64,000 nucleotides of DNA from Methylobacterium terricola (GCF_006151805.1 NZ_VDDA01000010.1:124001-188000); one strand, 5' to 3'; shown: positions 1 through 10,126, counted from the first letter of the stretch. The notes: generated by a model from the letters alone, not told the origin. Program-made: numbers and translations.

Positions 1-98
1 TGATCGTCGTCCAGTCGTACCGGCCGCGGGTCCTGCTCTGGCTGGTCCCGGTCGCGGCGGCGATCACCGCCGTGGCGGCGCTGGGGGCGCTGGCCTGA
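1..98 (+). CDS. C-terminal fragment of a membrane protein
   Basis: An open frame enters from the left edge and stops with TGA at 96-98. The 31 or so visible residues are a short basic stretch (SYRPR) followed by a hydrophobic Ala/Val/Leu segment that would form a final membrane helix. The gene is cut by the window edge, so its family cannot be determined. It could be the last helix of a small permease such as an AzlD-like protein, but that is only a guess. Confidence 0.45.
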   Translation, partial: IVVQSYRPRVLLWLVPVAAAITAVAALGALA

Positions 99-150
99 GG
101 CTGAATCCTGCATGGGGGAGACTGTCCCCGGCTGCATCGACAGCCTCCGG

Positions 151-190
151 GTCATCCCGGCTGCGCACGGCGGAGCGCCGGATCCGGAAC
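151..190 (+). repeat. REP-like intergenic element, copy 1
   Basis: The stretch begins GTCATCCCGGCTGCGCACGG and ends GGATCCGGAAC. The same pattern (GTCAT, CCGG, CTGCGCA, then GGNTCCGGAA) recurs in inverted orientation at about 252-285 and in looser form at 32713-32753. It lies in a 263-base gap that holds no convincing gene. This is the form expected of a dispersed palindromic repeat family, although only these copies can be seen here. Confidence 0.45.
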
Positions 191-251
191 TGCAGGAGCC
201 CAGGGTGACGCGGAACGCTGTGCGCCTCGCTTTGAACCCTCAGCGATCCTG

Positions 252-285
252 AATTCCGGACCCGCTGCGCAGCCCCGGAATGACG
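252..285 (-). repeat. REP-like intergenic element, copy 2 (inverted)
   Basis: Read on the minus strand this is GTCATTCCGGGGCTGCGCAG followed by CGGGTCCGGAATTC. It closely matches the element at 151-190 and lies in the opposite orientation about 60 bases away. The pair could fold into a large cruciform or act as a bidirectional transcription barrier downstream of the convergent gene ends on each side. Confidence 0.45.
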
Positions 286-361
286 GAGGAGGCCGTCGCT
301 TCGAAAGGTGTCGCTTCGGTCGGCGCCGTTTCAGGAGGCCTGAAACCCCGCCGCCCCCCTC

Positions 362-1159
362 TCACGCCCGCCGCGACGCCTCCCCCAGCCGCCGCAGGTC
401 GGCCACCACGGCGGGCGTGCCGGAATAGAGCAGGCCGCCGGTCAGCATGTCGTCGGAGCCGAGGTAGTCGGCGACGCCGCCGGCCTCGCGCACCAGCAGC
501 AGGCCGGCATAGCAGTCCCAGGCGTTGAGGCCGGGATCGTAGTAACCGGCGAGACGGCCTGCGGCGACATAGGCCAGCATCAGGGCGCCCGAGCCGTTGC
601 GGAACAGCACGCCGCCTTCGCGATAGAGCCCGTGCACGAAGGCAGCGGCCTCCGCGGCCGGGGTCTTCTGCGTGGCGCCGAAGCCGATATTGGCCGAGCT
701 GAGCGACGTCGCGGGATCGATGCGCAGCGGCCGACCGTTCAGGGTCGCGCCGTGGCCGGCGAGCGCCGCGTAAGTCTCGCGCAGGACCGGCGCCTCGATC
801 ACGCCGGCGACCAGCCCCTCGGGGCCGCGCACGCCGATCGACACGCACCAGTTCGGCTGGCCGTTGAGGAACGGGCTGGTGCCGTCGATCGGATCGACGA
901 CCCAGACGTAGCCCGACCGGCTCGGGACCGGATCGTGCTCCTCGCCGATCACGCCATCCTCGGGAAACGCCTCCGCGATGCGGGCGCGGATCAGCAACTC
1001 GACCTCGCGGTCGGCCTGGGAGACGAGGTCCTGGGCGCCGCTCTTCTGCTCGATCACCAGGTCGTCGCGGGCGTTGAAGAAGCCGAGCGCGGTTTCGCCG
1101 GCGGCGCGGGCGATGGCGAGGGCGGCGTCGTAGCGCGCGCGGGCGGGATCGGTGGTCAT
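362..1159 (-). CDS. Inositol monophosphatase family protein
   Basis: This 265-residue protein is a Mg-dependent phosphatase of the IMPase/SuhB fold. The metal-binding residues are visible: GEE at residues 72-74, DPIDGT at 89-94 and the C-terminal NAWD with its Asp at 215. Length is normal for the family. The substrate cannot be read from sequence: inositol-1-phosphate, histidinol phosphate and 3'(2'),5'-bisphosphate are all hydrolysed by relatives. The gene is followed downstream only by the repeat-containing gap. About 50 bases separate it from the upstream DapA-like gene on the same strand, so the two may be co-transcribed. The ATG at 1159 is the only start that keeps the full N-terminal helix. 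Confidence 0.85.
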   Translation of the reverse strand: MTTDPARARYDAALAIARAAGETALGFFNARDDLVIEQKSGAQDLVSQADREVELLIRARIAEAFPEDGVIGEEHDPVPSRSGYVWVVDPIDGTSPFLNGQPNWCVSIGVRGPEGLVAGVIEAPVLRETYAALAGHGATLNGRPLRIDPATSLSSANIGFGATQKTPAAEAAAFVHGLYREGGVLFRNGSGALMLAYVAAGRLAGYYDPGLNAWDCYAGLLLVREAGGVADYLGSDDMLTGGLLYSGTPAVVADLRRLGEASRRA

Positions 1160-1209
1160 GATCGGTCCTTCGACGGGATGGATGCGGCCGTCCTACACGG
1201 CCGTGTGTC

Positions 1210-2103
1210 TCAGAGATGCGACGGCGTGCCGGTCACGGAAGCGAGCGCCGCCGCGATCGCGGCCCTGGCCTCTTGCGAGGCCGGGCTCTGCGGCGGCACC
1301 GGATCGCCGACGGCGTAGCCCTGGAGGCCGAGCGCCGCCTTGACGCAGGCCGCGAGGTTGTAGCGGGCGAAGACCTCGTTGAAGGCCCAGACCCGCTTCT
1401 GCAAGGCCGCCGCCTCCGGCCAGTTCCCCTCGCGGCAGAGGCGGTAGAGCGCCAGGCATTCCCGCGGGATGACGCAGGCCGGACCGGCGAACCAGCCCTT
1501 GCCGCCGAGCATCATCACGCTCGCGGCGATGTGCGAGGAGGCGGCGAACACGTCGAGATCGTCGCCGACGCGGTTCATGATCGAGAGCAGGCGCCCGGTA
1601 TTGGTCGAGGCGTCCTTGATGCCGACGATGGTCGGGTGGCGGGCAAGGCGCGCGATCGAGGCGACCGAGAGGTCGGCACGCTGGAAGTTCGGGTTGGTGT
1701 AGAGGATGATCGGCAGGTCGGTGGCATCCGCGACGCTCAGGAAGTAGCGCTCGACCTCCGTCTCGGTGAGCGGGAAATAGGCGTCGAGGATCAGCACGAT
1801 CCCGTCCGCCCCCGCCGCCCGGCAGGCCTTCGCCTGCGCGACCGCGCCGCGGATCGACGTCGAGGCGACGCCGGGCAACACCGGCACCCGGCCGCCCGCG
1901 GCGGTCACCACCGCCGCAACGGTGTCACGCTTCTGCGCCTCGTCGAGATAGGCGAACTCGCCGGTCGAGCCGAGCGGCGTCAGACCGTGCACGCCCGCCG
2001 TGATCAGGTCGTCGCAGAGCGCCGCCATCACCCCGGCCTCGACCCGGCCCTCGGCGTCGAGCGGGGTCACGAGGTAGGGGATGATGCCGTGGAACCGCGC
2101 CAT
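1210..2103 (-). CDS. DapA-like aldolase (dihydrodipicolinate synthase family)
   Basis: The protein has 297 residues and the (beta/alpha)8 fold of the DHDPS/N-acetylneuraminate lyase family. The Schiff-base lysine is K163 in GIKDAS, the catalytic tyrosine is Y135, and the carboxylate-binding loop GSTGE is at 45-49. Family members condense or cleave pyruvate with an aldehyde. The context holds no lysine genes, so a catabolic aldolase or sugar-acid dehydratase is as likely as lysine biosynthesis. The open frame continues upstream to 3120, but the ATG at 2103 gives the standard family N-terminus (MARFHGIIPYLVTP) and sits two bases from the end of nudC, which suggests translational coupling. Confidence 0.85.
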   Translation of the reverse strand: MARFHGIIPYLVTPLDAEGRVEAGVMAALCDDLITAGVHGLTPLGSTGEFAYLDEAQKRDTVAAVVTAAGGRVPVLPGVASTSIRGAVAQAKACRAAGADGIVLILDAYFPLTETEVERYFLSVADATDLPIILYTNPNFQRADLSVASIARLARHPTIVGIKDASTNTGRLLSIMNRVGDDLDVFAASSHIAASVMMLGGKGWFAGPACVIPRECLALYRLCREGNWPEAAALQKRVWAFNEVFARYNLAACVKAALGLQGYAVGDPVPPQSPASQEARAAIAAALASVTGTPSHL

Positions 2104-2105
2104 CG

Positions 2106-3053
2106 TCAGCGCTCCGCGAAGCGGCGCACCAGGGCGTGGGCGATCGCCATCGCCGGCGGGGTCGCCAGGCCGTCCGGATGGGTGCGCTCCAGCATCTGCC
2201 GCACCTCGTCGCGGCTGAACCAGCGCGCATCCTCGAGCTCGGTCCGGTCGAGCACCAGGGCGTCGCCGTCGGCCTCGCCCTCGCAGCCGATCATCAGCGA
2301 GGACGGGAACGGCCAGGGCTGCGAGAGGTGGTAGCGCACGGCGCCGACCCGCACGCCGGCCTCCTCGAAGGTCTCGCGCCGCACCGCGTCCTCGATCGTC
2401 TCGCCGGGCTCGAGAAAGCCGGCGAGGCAGGAATAGACCCCCGGCGGGAAACGCGCCTGGCGGCCGAGCAGGCAGCGATCGCCGTGGGTCACCAGCATGA
2501 TCACCACCGGGTCGGTGCGCGGGAAATGCTCGGTGCCGCACGCCGCGCAGTCGCGCCGGTAGCCGCCGCAGGCGAGCGTGGTGGCGGTGCCGCAATTGGC
2601 GCAGAACCCGTGCCGGGCGTGCCAGCCGAGCAGCGACTTGGCGGTGGCCAGCACCCCCATCTCGGGCGCCGGCACCGCGCCCTCGACCGCGACCGAGCGG
2701 GCATCGAGCACGCGGAAGGCCGGATCGTCGCGATAATGGGCCGCCGCATCCGCCGGCAGGGCGCCGGCGAAGGCCGGCCGCCCGCCGACCCGGCCGAGGA
2801 AGAGTTCGAGCGCAGGCGCGCCGGCCCGGGCGACGTCGTCCGGCTTCAGCAGGCAGGTGGCGCCCCCCTCCGTCGCCCGCAGCACCGGCACGTCGCCGCA
2901 GAACAGCAGCAGGCTCGCGTCGGGGCTGTCCGCGAGGGTCGGGGTCGGGCCGCTGCGCTCGGCGGAGTGGCGCTCCAGAAGGCTCTGGGCGTAGCCGAGG
3001 CGATCCTGAGGGACGGGCAAGGAAGCGGACAAGGCGGAGACCCCATGCATCAT
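2106..3053 (-). CDS. nudC: NADH pyrophosphatase / NAD-cap hydrolase NudC
   Basis: This 315-residue Nudix enzyme hydrolyses NAD(H) to NMN(H) and AMP, and in bacteria also removes NAD caps from RNA. Three NudC signatures are visible in order: a four-cysteine zinc ribbon (CANC, then CAAC), the Nudix box GFLEPGETIEDAVRRETFEE, and the NudC-specific SQPWPFPSS just after it. Two adjacent ATG codons (3053 and 3050) could each be the start. The longer open frame upstream is low-complexity shadow. It lies directly upstream of the DapA-like gene with a two-base gap, so the two are probably one operon. Confidence 0.93.
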   Translation of the reverse strand: MMHGVSALSASLPVPQDRLGYAQSLLERHSAERSGPTPTLADSPDASLLLFCGDVPVLRATEGGATCLLKPDDVARAGAPALELFLGRVGGRPAFAGALPADAAAHYRDDPAFRVLDARSVAVEGAVPAPEMGVLATAKSLLGWHARHGFCANCGTATTLACGGYRRDCAACGTEHFPRTDPVVIMLVTHGDRCLLGRQARFPPGVYSCLAGFLEPGETIEDAVRRETFEEAGVRVGAVRYHLSQPWPFPSSLMIGCEGEADGDALVLDRTELEDARWFSRDEVRQMLERTHPDGLATPPAMAIAHALVRRFAER

Positions 3054-3262
3054 CGTGCGGAGCCCGGCGCGGCCCCTCGCGTCGGAGCCAGCATGGGCAG
3101 GCAAAATGATGCAAAAGCAAGGCGCTGGGCGGGGATGCGCCATGCTTGCGGTGCAGTGGGCGGAGCTGCGCCCGTCGGCGGCCGGGCTATCGGGGAGTGG
3201 AGAGCGACCCCGCGCCGCCTCGTGTCTCGGACGAACCCTGCCCTCCGGGCCAAGCCCACCCC

Positions 3263-3691
3263 TCACGCCGCCCCGGCGCCCGCCTCCACCGGCACCGGCC
3301 GCGGCCGCCGGTTCTCGTCGATCGCCACGAAGGTGAAGAGCGCCTGGGTGACCTTGATGGTCTCCTCGCTCTCGCGGGCGCGGCGCCAGGCCTCGATCTG
3401 GATGCGGATCGAGGAGCGGCCGACCGAGACGATGTGCGCGTAGAGGCTGACCTCGTCGCCGACCACCACCGGCTGCAGGAAGGTCATGCCCTCGACCGCG
3501 ATGGTGGCGCAGCGGCCGCGCGCACGGCGGGCCGCGACGTTGCCGGCGGCGAGATCCATCTGCGCCATCAGCCAGCCGCCGAAGATGTCGCCGGCCGGGT
3601 TGGTGTCGGCCGGCATGGCGATGGTGCGGATCACCGGGGGGCCCCAGGCGGCCGGCGGAGCGGCGGGCGGGGCGGAGGGCGTGTCGGACAT
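3263..3691 (-). CDS. Acyl-CoA thioesterase, YciA-like hot-dog protein
   Basis: The protein has 142 residues and a single hot-dog domain. The family signature PADTNPAGDIFGGWLMAQMD, with the catalytic Asp of the YciA/BACH type, lies at about residues 28-47. A Pro/Ala-rich N-terminal stretch of about 20 residues precedes the domain. The protein is expected to hydrolyse short or medium acyl-CoA in the cytoplasm as a hexamer. It stands about 110 bases downstream of the dctD-like gene and about 210 bases upstream of nudC, so its operon membership is uncertain. Confidence 0.88.
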   Translation of the reverse strand: MSDTPSAPPAAPPAAWGPPVIRTIAMPADTNPAGDIFGGWLMAQMDLAAGNVAARRARGRCATIAVEGMTFLQPVVVGDEVSLYAHIVSVGRSSIRIQIEAWRRARESEETIKVTQALFTFVAIDENRRPRPVPVEAGAGAA

Positions 3692-3800
3692 CGGGCAGGT
3701 CGGGGCGAGGGTGGACGAAGAGAGGCGGGCGGTCCGTGCCGGCCTCGGTGGGACGTTCGGACTGACCGTACGGCCGCAAGGACCGTGCCGGGAGACGCGT

Positions 3801-5144
<1,344 letters not shown>

Positions 5145-5148
5145 GCGC

Positions 5149-7002
5149 TCAGGCCTCCGCCGCCGGCAGGACGAGGGTGAGCACGGCGCCCGGGCCGCCA
5201 TTGCCGGCGGTCAGGCTGCCGCCGAGATCGCGCACGATCAGCGAGGACAGCGACAGGCCGAGCCCCAGCCCCTCGCCGGCGGCCTTCGTGGTGAAGAAGG
5301 GGTCGAAGATCTGGGCCATGTGCTCCGGAGGGATGCCGCCGCCGCTGTCGCTGACGGCGAGGCGCCAACTCGAACCCGCTTCGCGCGAGGCGGTCAAGGC
5401 GAGGTGCCGCTCGGGGGCGCCGCGCATGGCGTCGAGGGCGTTGACCATCAGGTTGAGCAGCACCTGCTCGAGGCGCACCGGCTCGGCCCGCACCAGGGCG
5501 TCGGGCGGAATCGTGCAGGTCACCGCGACGTCCTCCGCCCGCAGCCGGACCCGCAGCAGGTCGAGGGCGGCCTCGGCCGCGGCCGCGAGGCGCACCGGCT
5601 CGCAGTGACCCGGCCCGGTCTTGCGGGCGAAATCCTTGAGGTGGCGGATGATCTCGGCGATGCGCTGCGTCACCTCGGTCATGCGCTGGAGGTTGCGCCG
5701 CACGGTGCCTTCGTCGCCGCGCTCCAGGAACAGCACGGTGCTCGCCAGGAAGGTGCGCAAAGCCGCCAGCGGCTGGTTGATCTCGTGGTTGATCGCCGTC
5801 GAGATCTGGCCGAGCGCCGCGAGCCGGCCGGCATGGATCAGCTCGTCCTGGGTCGCCCGCAGGGCCGCGGTGGCGCGCTCGCGCTCGGTGATCTCCGCCC
5901 GCAGGCGCGCATTGGCCTGGCTCAGATCGTGGGTGCGCTCCGCCACCCGCCGCTCGAGGGCGGCCCGCATCGCCTGCTCGGCCCGCAGCCGCTGCCGCCG
6001 CTGGCCCGCCGCGGCGAGCGCGAAGGCGAGGGCGAGGCCGGCGATGCCGGTGGCGCCCGCCACCAGGAGCGCCTGGCGGAAGGCCGGCCCGGTCGGCGCG
6101 ACGTACCAGACCGTCCAGCCGAGATCCGGCATCGCGACGCGCTCGACGAGGCCGCTCACGCTCCGGCTGCCGGCGGCCAGGCTGATCGTCCCGGCAAAGT
6201 CGCCCCGGCCGTCGCCCAGGAGGGGCGTCAGGTCGCTGTCGCCGTATTGCTGCGCCGCGCGGATGCGCTCCGTCTCGGCGGCCGGGAGCGGCCGGAACGG
6301 GCGGTACTTCCAGGCGGGCTCGCTCGCCAGGAAGACGACGCCCGCCGCGTCGGAGACCAGGATCCGCTCGCCGGCCCGACGCCACTCGCCCTGAAGCCCC
6401 TCCAGATCGACCTTGACCACCACGACGCCCCGGACCCGGCCGCCCGCGGCTGGCGCGACCGGTACCGGCACCGCCTTGCCGATGAACAGGCCCGGCTGCT
6501 GGGTGGTGGAGCCGACGCCGAAATAGCGCGAGGCGCCCGTCGCCACGGCCTCCCGGAAATAGGGGCGGTAGGCATAGGAGGAGCCGACGAAGCTCATCGG
6601 CTGGTTCCAGTTGCTGGCACTCAGCGTCAGGCCGTGCGCGTCCATGAGGTAGATCGCGGCGACGTCGGAGGCCCGGGCAATCGCCTCGAACTTGGCATTC
6701 ACGTTCGCGAGGCGCGCGGTCGCGTCCGGATCGGCGAGCAGGGCCTGGACCTCGGTGTCGAGGGCGAGCACCGTCGGCAGGTACTGGAAGCGATCGACCG
6801 CCGCCCGCATCACCGCCTCGGCGATGACGAGGCGCTGGCGCGAGGCCCGCCGCACCTGGTCGCGCCCGGCTTCCAGGGTGACGAGGAAGGCCGCGAGGGT
6901 GAGCGCCAGGATCGCGACGGCCAGCGCCCCGCGCCGGGCTCCGACGCGGGCGAGGCGCGTCCGCAACGGCGAAGCGCGATCGGCGGGCTGGGCGTGGCGC
7001 AT
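5149..7002 (-). CDS. dctB: Sensor histidine kinase, DctB-like
   Basis: The protein has about 617 residues. An N-terminal membrane helix (GALAVAILALTLAAFLVTLE) is followed by a periplasmic region of the double-Cache type, with GLTLSASNWNQPMSFVGSSY. A second membrane helix and a coiled segment follow, then a HisKA box with the phospho-His in INHEINQPLAALRTF at about residue 406. The ATPase domain has N (NLMVNALDAM), G1 (DSGGGIP) and G2 (GEGLGLGLS) boxes. The DctB family senses C4-dicarboxylates outside the cell. The ligand here is inferred only from architecture and the adjacent MHS permease. The longer ATG at 7068 would add 22 basic residues, so 7002 is preferred. Confidence 0.87.
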   Translation of the reverse strand: MRHAQPADRASPLRTRLARVGARRGALAVAILALTLAAFLVTLEAGRDQVRRASRQRLVIAEAVMRAAVDRFQYLPTVLALDTEVQALLADPDATARLANVNAKFEAIARASDVAAIYLMDAHGLTLSASNWNQPMSFVGSSYAYRPYFREAVATGASRYFGVGSTTQQPGLFIGKAVPVPVAPAAGGRVRGVVVVKVDLEGLQGEWRRAGERILVSDAAGVVFLASEPAWKYRPFRPLPAAETERIRAAQQYGDSDLTPLLGDGRGDFAGTISLAAGSRSVSGLVERVAMPDLGWTVWYVAPTGPAFRQALLVAGATGIAGLALAFALAAAGQRRQRLRAEQAMRAALERRVAERTHDLSQANARLRAEITERERATAALRATQDELIHAGRLAALGQISTAINHEINQPLAALRTFLASTVLFLERGDEGTVRRNLQRMTEVTQRIAEIIRHLKDFARKTGPGHCEPVRLAAAAEAALDLLRVRLRAEDVAVTCTIPPDALVRAEPVRLEQVLLNLMVNALDAMRGAPERHLALTASREAGSSWRLAVSDSGGGIPPEHMAQIFDPFFTTKAAGEGLGLGLSLSSLIVRDLGGSLTAGNGGPGAVLTLVLPAAEA

Positions 7003-7079
7003 GGCCGGAGGCCTCGCTGCGGGATGTCGCGGGATCCTGGCGTGCGGCAGGACGATGCGCACCCGCAAGGGACGAACGA

Positions 7080-7106
7080 GGGCCGGGCCCCGGCAGGGCC
7101 CGGCCC
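7080..7106 (-). terminator. GC-rich hairpin downstream of the MHS permease
   Basis: GGGCCGGGCCC and GGGCCCGGCCC form a perfect 11-bp stem around a 5-base loop, about 12 bases after the permease stop codon at 7118. No T-run follows, so it is either a weak terminator or an mRNA 3'-end stabiliser that separates the permease from the downstream sensor gene. Confidence 0.55.
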
Positions 7107-7117
7107 ATCGCCCGTGC

Positions 7118-8449
7118 TCAGTCGCCCATCCGGCCGTTGCCGTCGAGGTAGCCGTATTTGCGGGTGTCGGGCATCCACAGCGAGGCCGCGAAGGCCACCG
7201 CCGCCATCGCGGCGACGTACCAGTAGAACAGGCCCTCGTTGCCGTAGGTCTTGAACGACAGCGCGACGTATTCCGCCGTGCCGCCGAACAGCGCGTTGGC
7301 GATGGCGTAGGGCAGGCCGACGCCGAGCGCCCGCACCTCGGCCGGGAACAGCTCGGCCTTCACCACGCCGCTGATCGAGGTGTAGAACGTCGCGATGACG
7401 AGGCCGGTCAGAATCAGCGCGAAGGCGGCGTAGGGGCTCGTCACCAGCGACAATGTCGAGAGCAGCGGCACCGCGCCGAGCATCGCGAGCCCGCTGAACA
7501 GGATCATGTTGTTGCGCCGCCCGATCCGGTCGGAGAGCGCACCGAAGACCGGCTGCAGCAGCATGAAGACCACGAGCGCCAGGGTCATCACGGTCGAGAC
7601 CGTCTTGAGGTCGAGCTTCACCGTGTTGACCAGGAATTTCTGCATATAGGTCGTCATGGTGTAGAAGTAGAGCGAGCCGCCCATGGTGAAGGCGAGCGTG
7701 ATCAGGAGGCCCCGCTTGTGCTGCATGAGGGCGCGGACCGAGCCGGCCTCCTTGCTCTGCATGGCCGCGTGCGAGGCGGATTCCTTGAGCGAACCGCGCA
7801 GCATCATCGCGACGACCGCCGCCGCGGCGCCGATCAGGAACGGGATGCGCCAGCCCCAGGCCCGCATCTCCTCGGCCGAGAGCACGTGCTGGAGCGCGAA
7901 CACAACCAGCACCGCCAGCAGCTGGCCGCCGATCAGGGTGACGTACTGGAACGACGACAGGAAGCCGCGGCGGCCCTTGCCGGCGATCTCGCTCATGTAG
8001 GTCGCCGCCGTGCCGTACTCGCCGCCGACGGAGAGGCCCTGAGCGAGCCGGGCGACGAGGAGCAGCAGCGGCGCCAGCACGCCGATCGTCTCGTAGGTCG
8101 GCAGCAGGCCGATCATCAGCGAGCCGGCGCACATCAGCAGCACCGAGAACACCATCGACGACTTGCGGCCGCGCCGGTCGGCGATGCGCCCGAAGATCCA
8201 GCCGCCGAGCGGCCGCATGAAGAAGCCGACCGCGAAGATGCCGGCGGTCGCCAGCAGCTGGCCGGTCGGGCTGCTGCTCGGGAAGAACGCGGAGGCGAAG
8301 TAGATCGAGGTGAAGGCGTAGGCGTAGAAGTCGTACCACTCGACCAGGTTGCCGGACGAGGCGGCGACGATGGCCTTGATCTTCTGACGATCGGTCGTCT
8401 CGGCGGAGGCCGGAGCGGCCGCGAGCGCCGCTGGTGCAGCCGTGGTCAT
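7118..8449 (-). CDS. MHS-family MFS permease (2-oxoglutarate/dicarboxylate type)
   Basis: The 443-residue protein has twelve predicted membrane segments and belongs to the metabolite:H+ symporter branch of MFS. Diagnostic sequences are the N-terminal GNLVEWYDFYAYAF, the inter-helix loop FGRIADRRGRK, and GLSVGGEYGTAATYMSE. Close families transport 2-oxoglutarate (KgtP), citrate, shikimate or proline/betaine with protons, and the exact substrate cannot be told. It lies upstream of the dctBD pair on the same strand, and a sigma-54-like promoter sits about 120 bases before the start. This makes it the likely target of the regulators. The open frame runs far upstream, but the ATG at 8449 gives the normal N-terminus. 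Confidence 0.87.
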   Translation of the reverse strand: MTTAAPAALAAAPASAETTDRQKIKAIVAASSGNLVEWYDFYAYAFTSIYFASAFFPSSSPTGQLLATAGIFAVGFFMRPLGGWIFGRIADRRGRKSSMVFSVLLMCAGSLMIGLLPTYETIGVLAPLLLLVARLAQGLSVGGEYGTAATYMSEIAGKGRRGFLSSFQYVTLIGGQLLAVLVVFALQHVLSAEEMRAWGWRIPFLIGAAAAVVAMMLRGSLKESASHAAMQSKEAGSVRALMQHKRGLLITLAFTMGGSLYFYTMTTYMQKFLVNTVKLDLKTVSTVMTLALVVFMLLQPVFGALSDRIGRRNNMILFSGLAMLGAVPLLSTLSLVTSPYAAFALILTGLVIATFYTSISGVVKAELFPAEVRALGVGLPYAIANALFGGTAEYVALSFKTYGNEGLFYWYVAAMAAVAFAASLWMPDTRKYGYLDGNGRMGD

Positions 8450-8569
8450 GGACGTTCTCCCTGATGTCGTTGTCCCGCGGGGTGCGGGCATCATCGTCCC
8501 GGCCGACCGTCCGGGGGCTTGTCGAGGCCTCTTCGCGGGTGGGATCGGCGAGATCCGGAAAGCGTGATG

Positions 8570-8584
8570 GCAAGCGCGGGGCCA
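8570..8584 (-). promoter_or_regulatory. Candidate sigma-54 (-24/-12) promoter for the MHS permease
   Basis: On the minus strand the sequence is TGGCCCCGCGCTTGC. It has the invariant GG and GC dinucleotides with the exact 11-base offset of the TGGCACGNNNNTTGC consensus. It lies about 120 bases upstream of the permease start. The neighbouring genes encode a sigma-54 activator, which makes the match more meaningful than an isolated hit. No convincing upstream DctD-binding palindrome was identified by eye. Confidence 0.55.
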
Positions 8585-8833
8585 AGCCTGGAGGAATATC
8601 AAAACTCTTATCCGGCAATGCCTTGGACGCGATCCGCGTCCGCCCGGCGAGCGGATCGCCGCCGACAGGGCCGAGGGGCGGGCGGATTTCCGCCGACCCG
8701 ACGGCGCCTCCCCACCCGGTGCCCCGCTTTTCCTGCGGCGAGCGCGGCGCAGCCGGATTCGACCGCAAGAACCGGGTTTCGGGGCGGGCCGGGAGCCGGC
8801 CACGGTGCCGCGTCCCCCTTCCGAGATCCGTCC

Positions 8834-10126
8834 ATGCCCTCGACACCCCTGCCCCGCGCCTTCACGCGCCTCGCTGCGGCGAACCTCGCCGCGCAATCCG
8901 CCGAGCAGATCGCGCTGGCGGCGATCCCGATCGTGGCGGTGCTCGGCCTTGGCGCGCGGGAGGGCGAGGCCGGCCTGCTCCAGACCGCCCTCACCCTGCC
9001 CTTCCTGGTCGCGGCGATCCCCGCGGGTCTGCTGGCCGACCGGCTGCCCCGCCGGGGCCTGATGGCGGGAGCCGAGCTGGTGCGGGCCGCGGCTCTGGCG
9101 ACGATCCTGGTCCTGGCGGCCTCGGGCCAGGCCAGCTGGCCGCTGCTGGCCGGGCTCGGCTTCCTGTCGGCCTGCGGCACGGTGGTGTTCAGCGTCGCCG
9201 GACCCGCCCTGGTGCCGGCCCTGGTGCCGCCGGCGGGCCTTGCCGCCGCCAATGCCCGCATCGAGCTCGCCCGCACGGTCGCCTTCGCCGGCGGGCCGGC
9301 GCTTGGCGGCGCCCTCGTCGGCGGAACCGGGGCGGCACCGGCCTTCGGCGTGGCGGTGGCGCTCTCCCTGACGGCCGCTTTGGCGCTGATCGGCATCGCC
9401 GAGCCGCCGCGGCCGGCTGTGCCCCGCCGCCATCCGGGGCGCGAGATCCGCGAGGGCGCCGCCTTCGCGCTCCGGCACCCGCTGCTGCGCCCGGTCCTGG
9501 CGACCCAGGTGGTGTTCAACACCGCCTTCTTCCTGCTCCTCGCGGCCTTCGTGCCCTACGCCGCCCGTCACCTGACGCTCGACGCCACCGGCATCGGGGT
9601 GGTGCTGGGGCTCTACGGCTTCGGCATGATGGTGGGCGCGCTCCTCGCGCCGTCGATCCTGGGGCGCCTGCGCTTCGGCCACGTCGTCGGCATCGGGCCC
9701 CTCGCCGGCCTCGCCGCCTCCGCCACGGTGGCGCTGACGATCCCGCTGCCAAGCGCCGGCATCGCCGGGTTCGGGCTGTTCCTGCTCGGCGTCGGGCCGA
9801 TCCTGTGGGTGATCAGCACCACGACCCTGCGTCAGGCCGTGACGCCGGCCGCCCTCCTCGGCCGGGTCTCGGGCCTCGCCGTGATGACCCAGGGCGCGCG
9901 GCCCCTCGGCGCCGCGCTGGCGGCGCTCGTCGGAGGGCTTGCCGGAGCCGAGGCCTGCCTCGTCCTGGCGGTCGGGATCTTCGCGCTCCAGGCTTTGCTG
10001 ATCTGGACCTCGCCGGCGGTGCGGCTGGCGCGCCTGCCGGCGGGACCGCCTCACCACCCGGAGGAGTCGTCCTCCCCGTCGTCGCGCAGCCCGTCCAGCA
10101 CGTCGAGGCAGCCCTGCAGGATGTAG
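8834..10126 (+). CDS. MFS transporter, drug/siderophore-exporter-like
   Basis: This 430-residue integral membrane protein has about twelve hydrophobic segments. The MFS loop motif LLADRLPRRGLM lies between helices 2 and 3. It resembles the MFS_3/EntS-like exporter group, which carries catecholate siderophores or drugs, but no substrate can be inferred. It is transcribed divergently from the MHS permease. Its last 76 bases overlap, tail to tail, the end of the ruvX gene on the other strand. Its C-terminus (SSPSSRSPSSTSRQ) is low-complexity and encoded by the antisense of ruvX, as if a stop codon had been lost. The ATG at 8834 is chosen because hydrophobic sequence starts about 15 residues later. 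Confidence 0.8.
   Translation: MPSTPLPRAFTRLAAANLAAQSAEQIALAAIPIVAVLGLGAREGEAGLLQTALTLPFLVAAIPAGLLADRLPRRGLMAGAELVRAAALATILVLAASGQASWPLLAGLGFLSACGTVVFSVAGPALVPALVPPAGLAAANARIELARTVAFAGGPALGGALVGGTGAAPAFGVAVALSLTAALALIGIAEPPRPAVPRRHPGREIREGAAFALRHPLLRPVLATQVVFNTAFFLLLAAFVPYAARHLTLDATGIGVVLGLYGFGMMVGALLAPSILGRLRFGHVVGIGPLAGLAASATVALTIPLPSAGIAGFGLFLLGVGPILWVISTTTLRQAVTPAALLGRVSGLAVMTQGARPLGAALAALVGGLAGAEACLVLAVGIFALQALLIWTSPAVRLARLPAGPPHHPEESSSPSSRSPSSTSRQPCRM

Noticed and set aside
8519..8833. In-frame N-terminal extension of the MFS gene
   Set aside because: It overlaps the permease promoter region, is low-complexity, and the membrane helices begin after the ATG at 8834.
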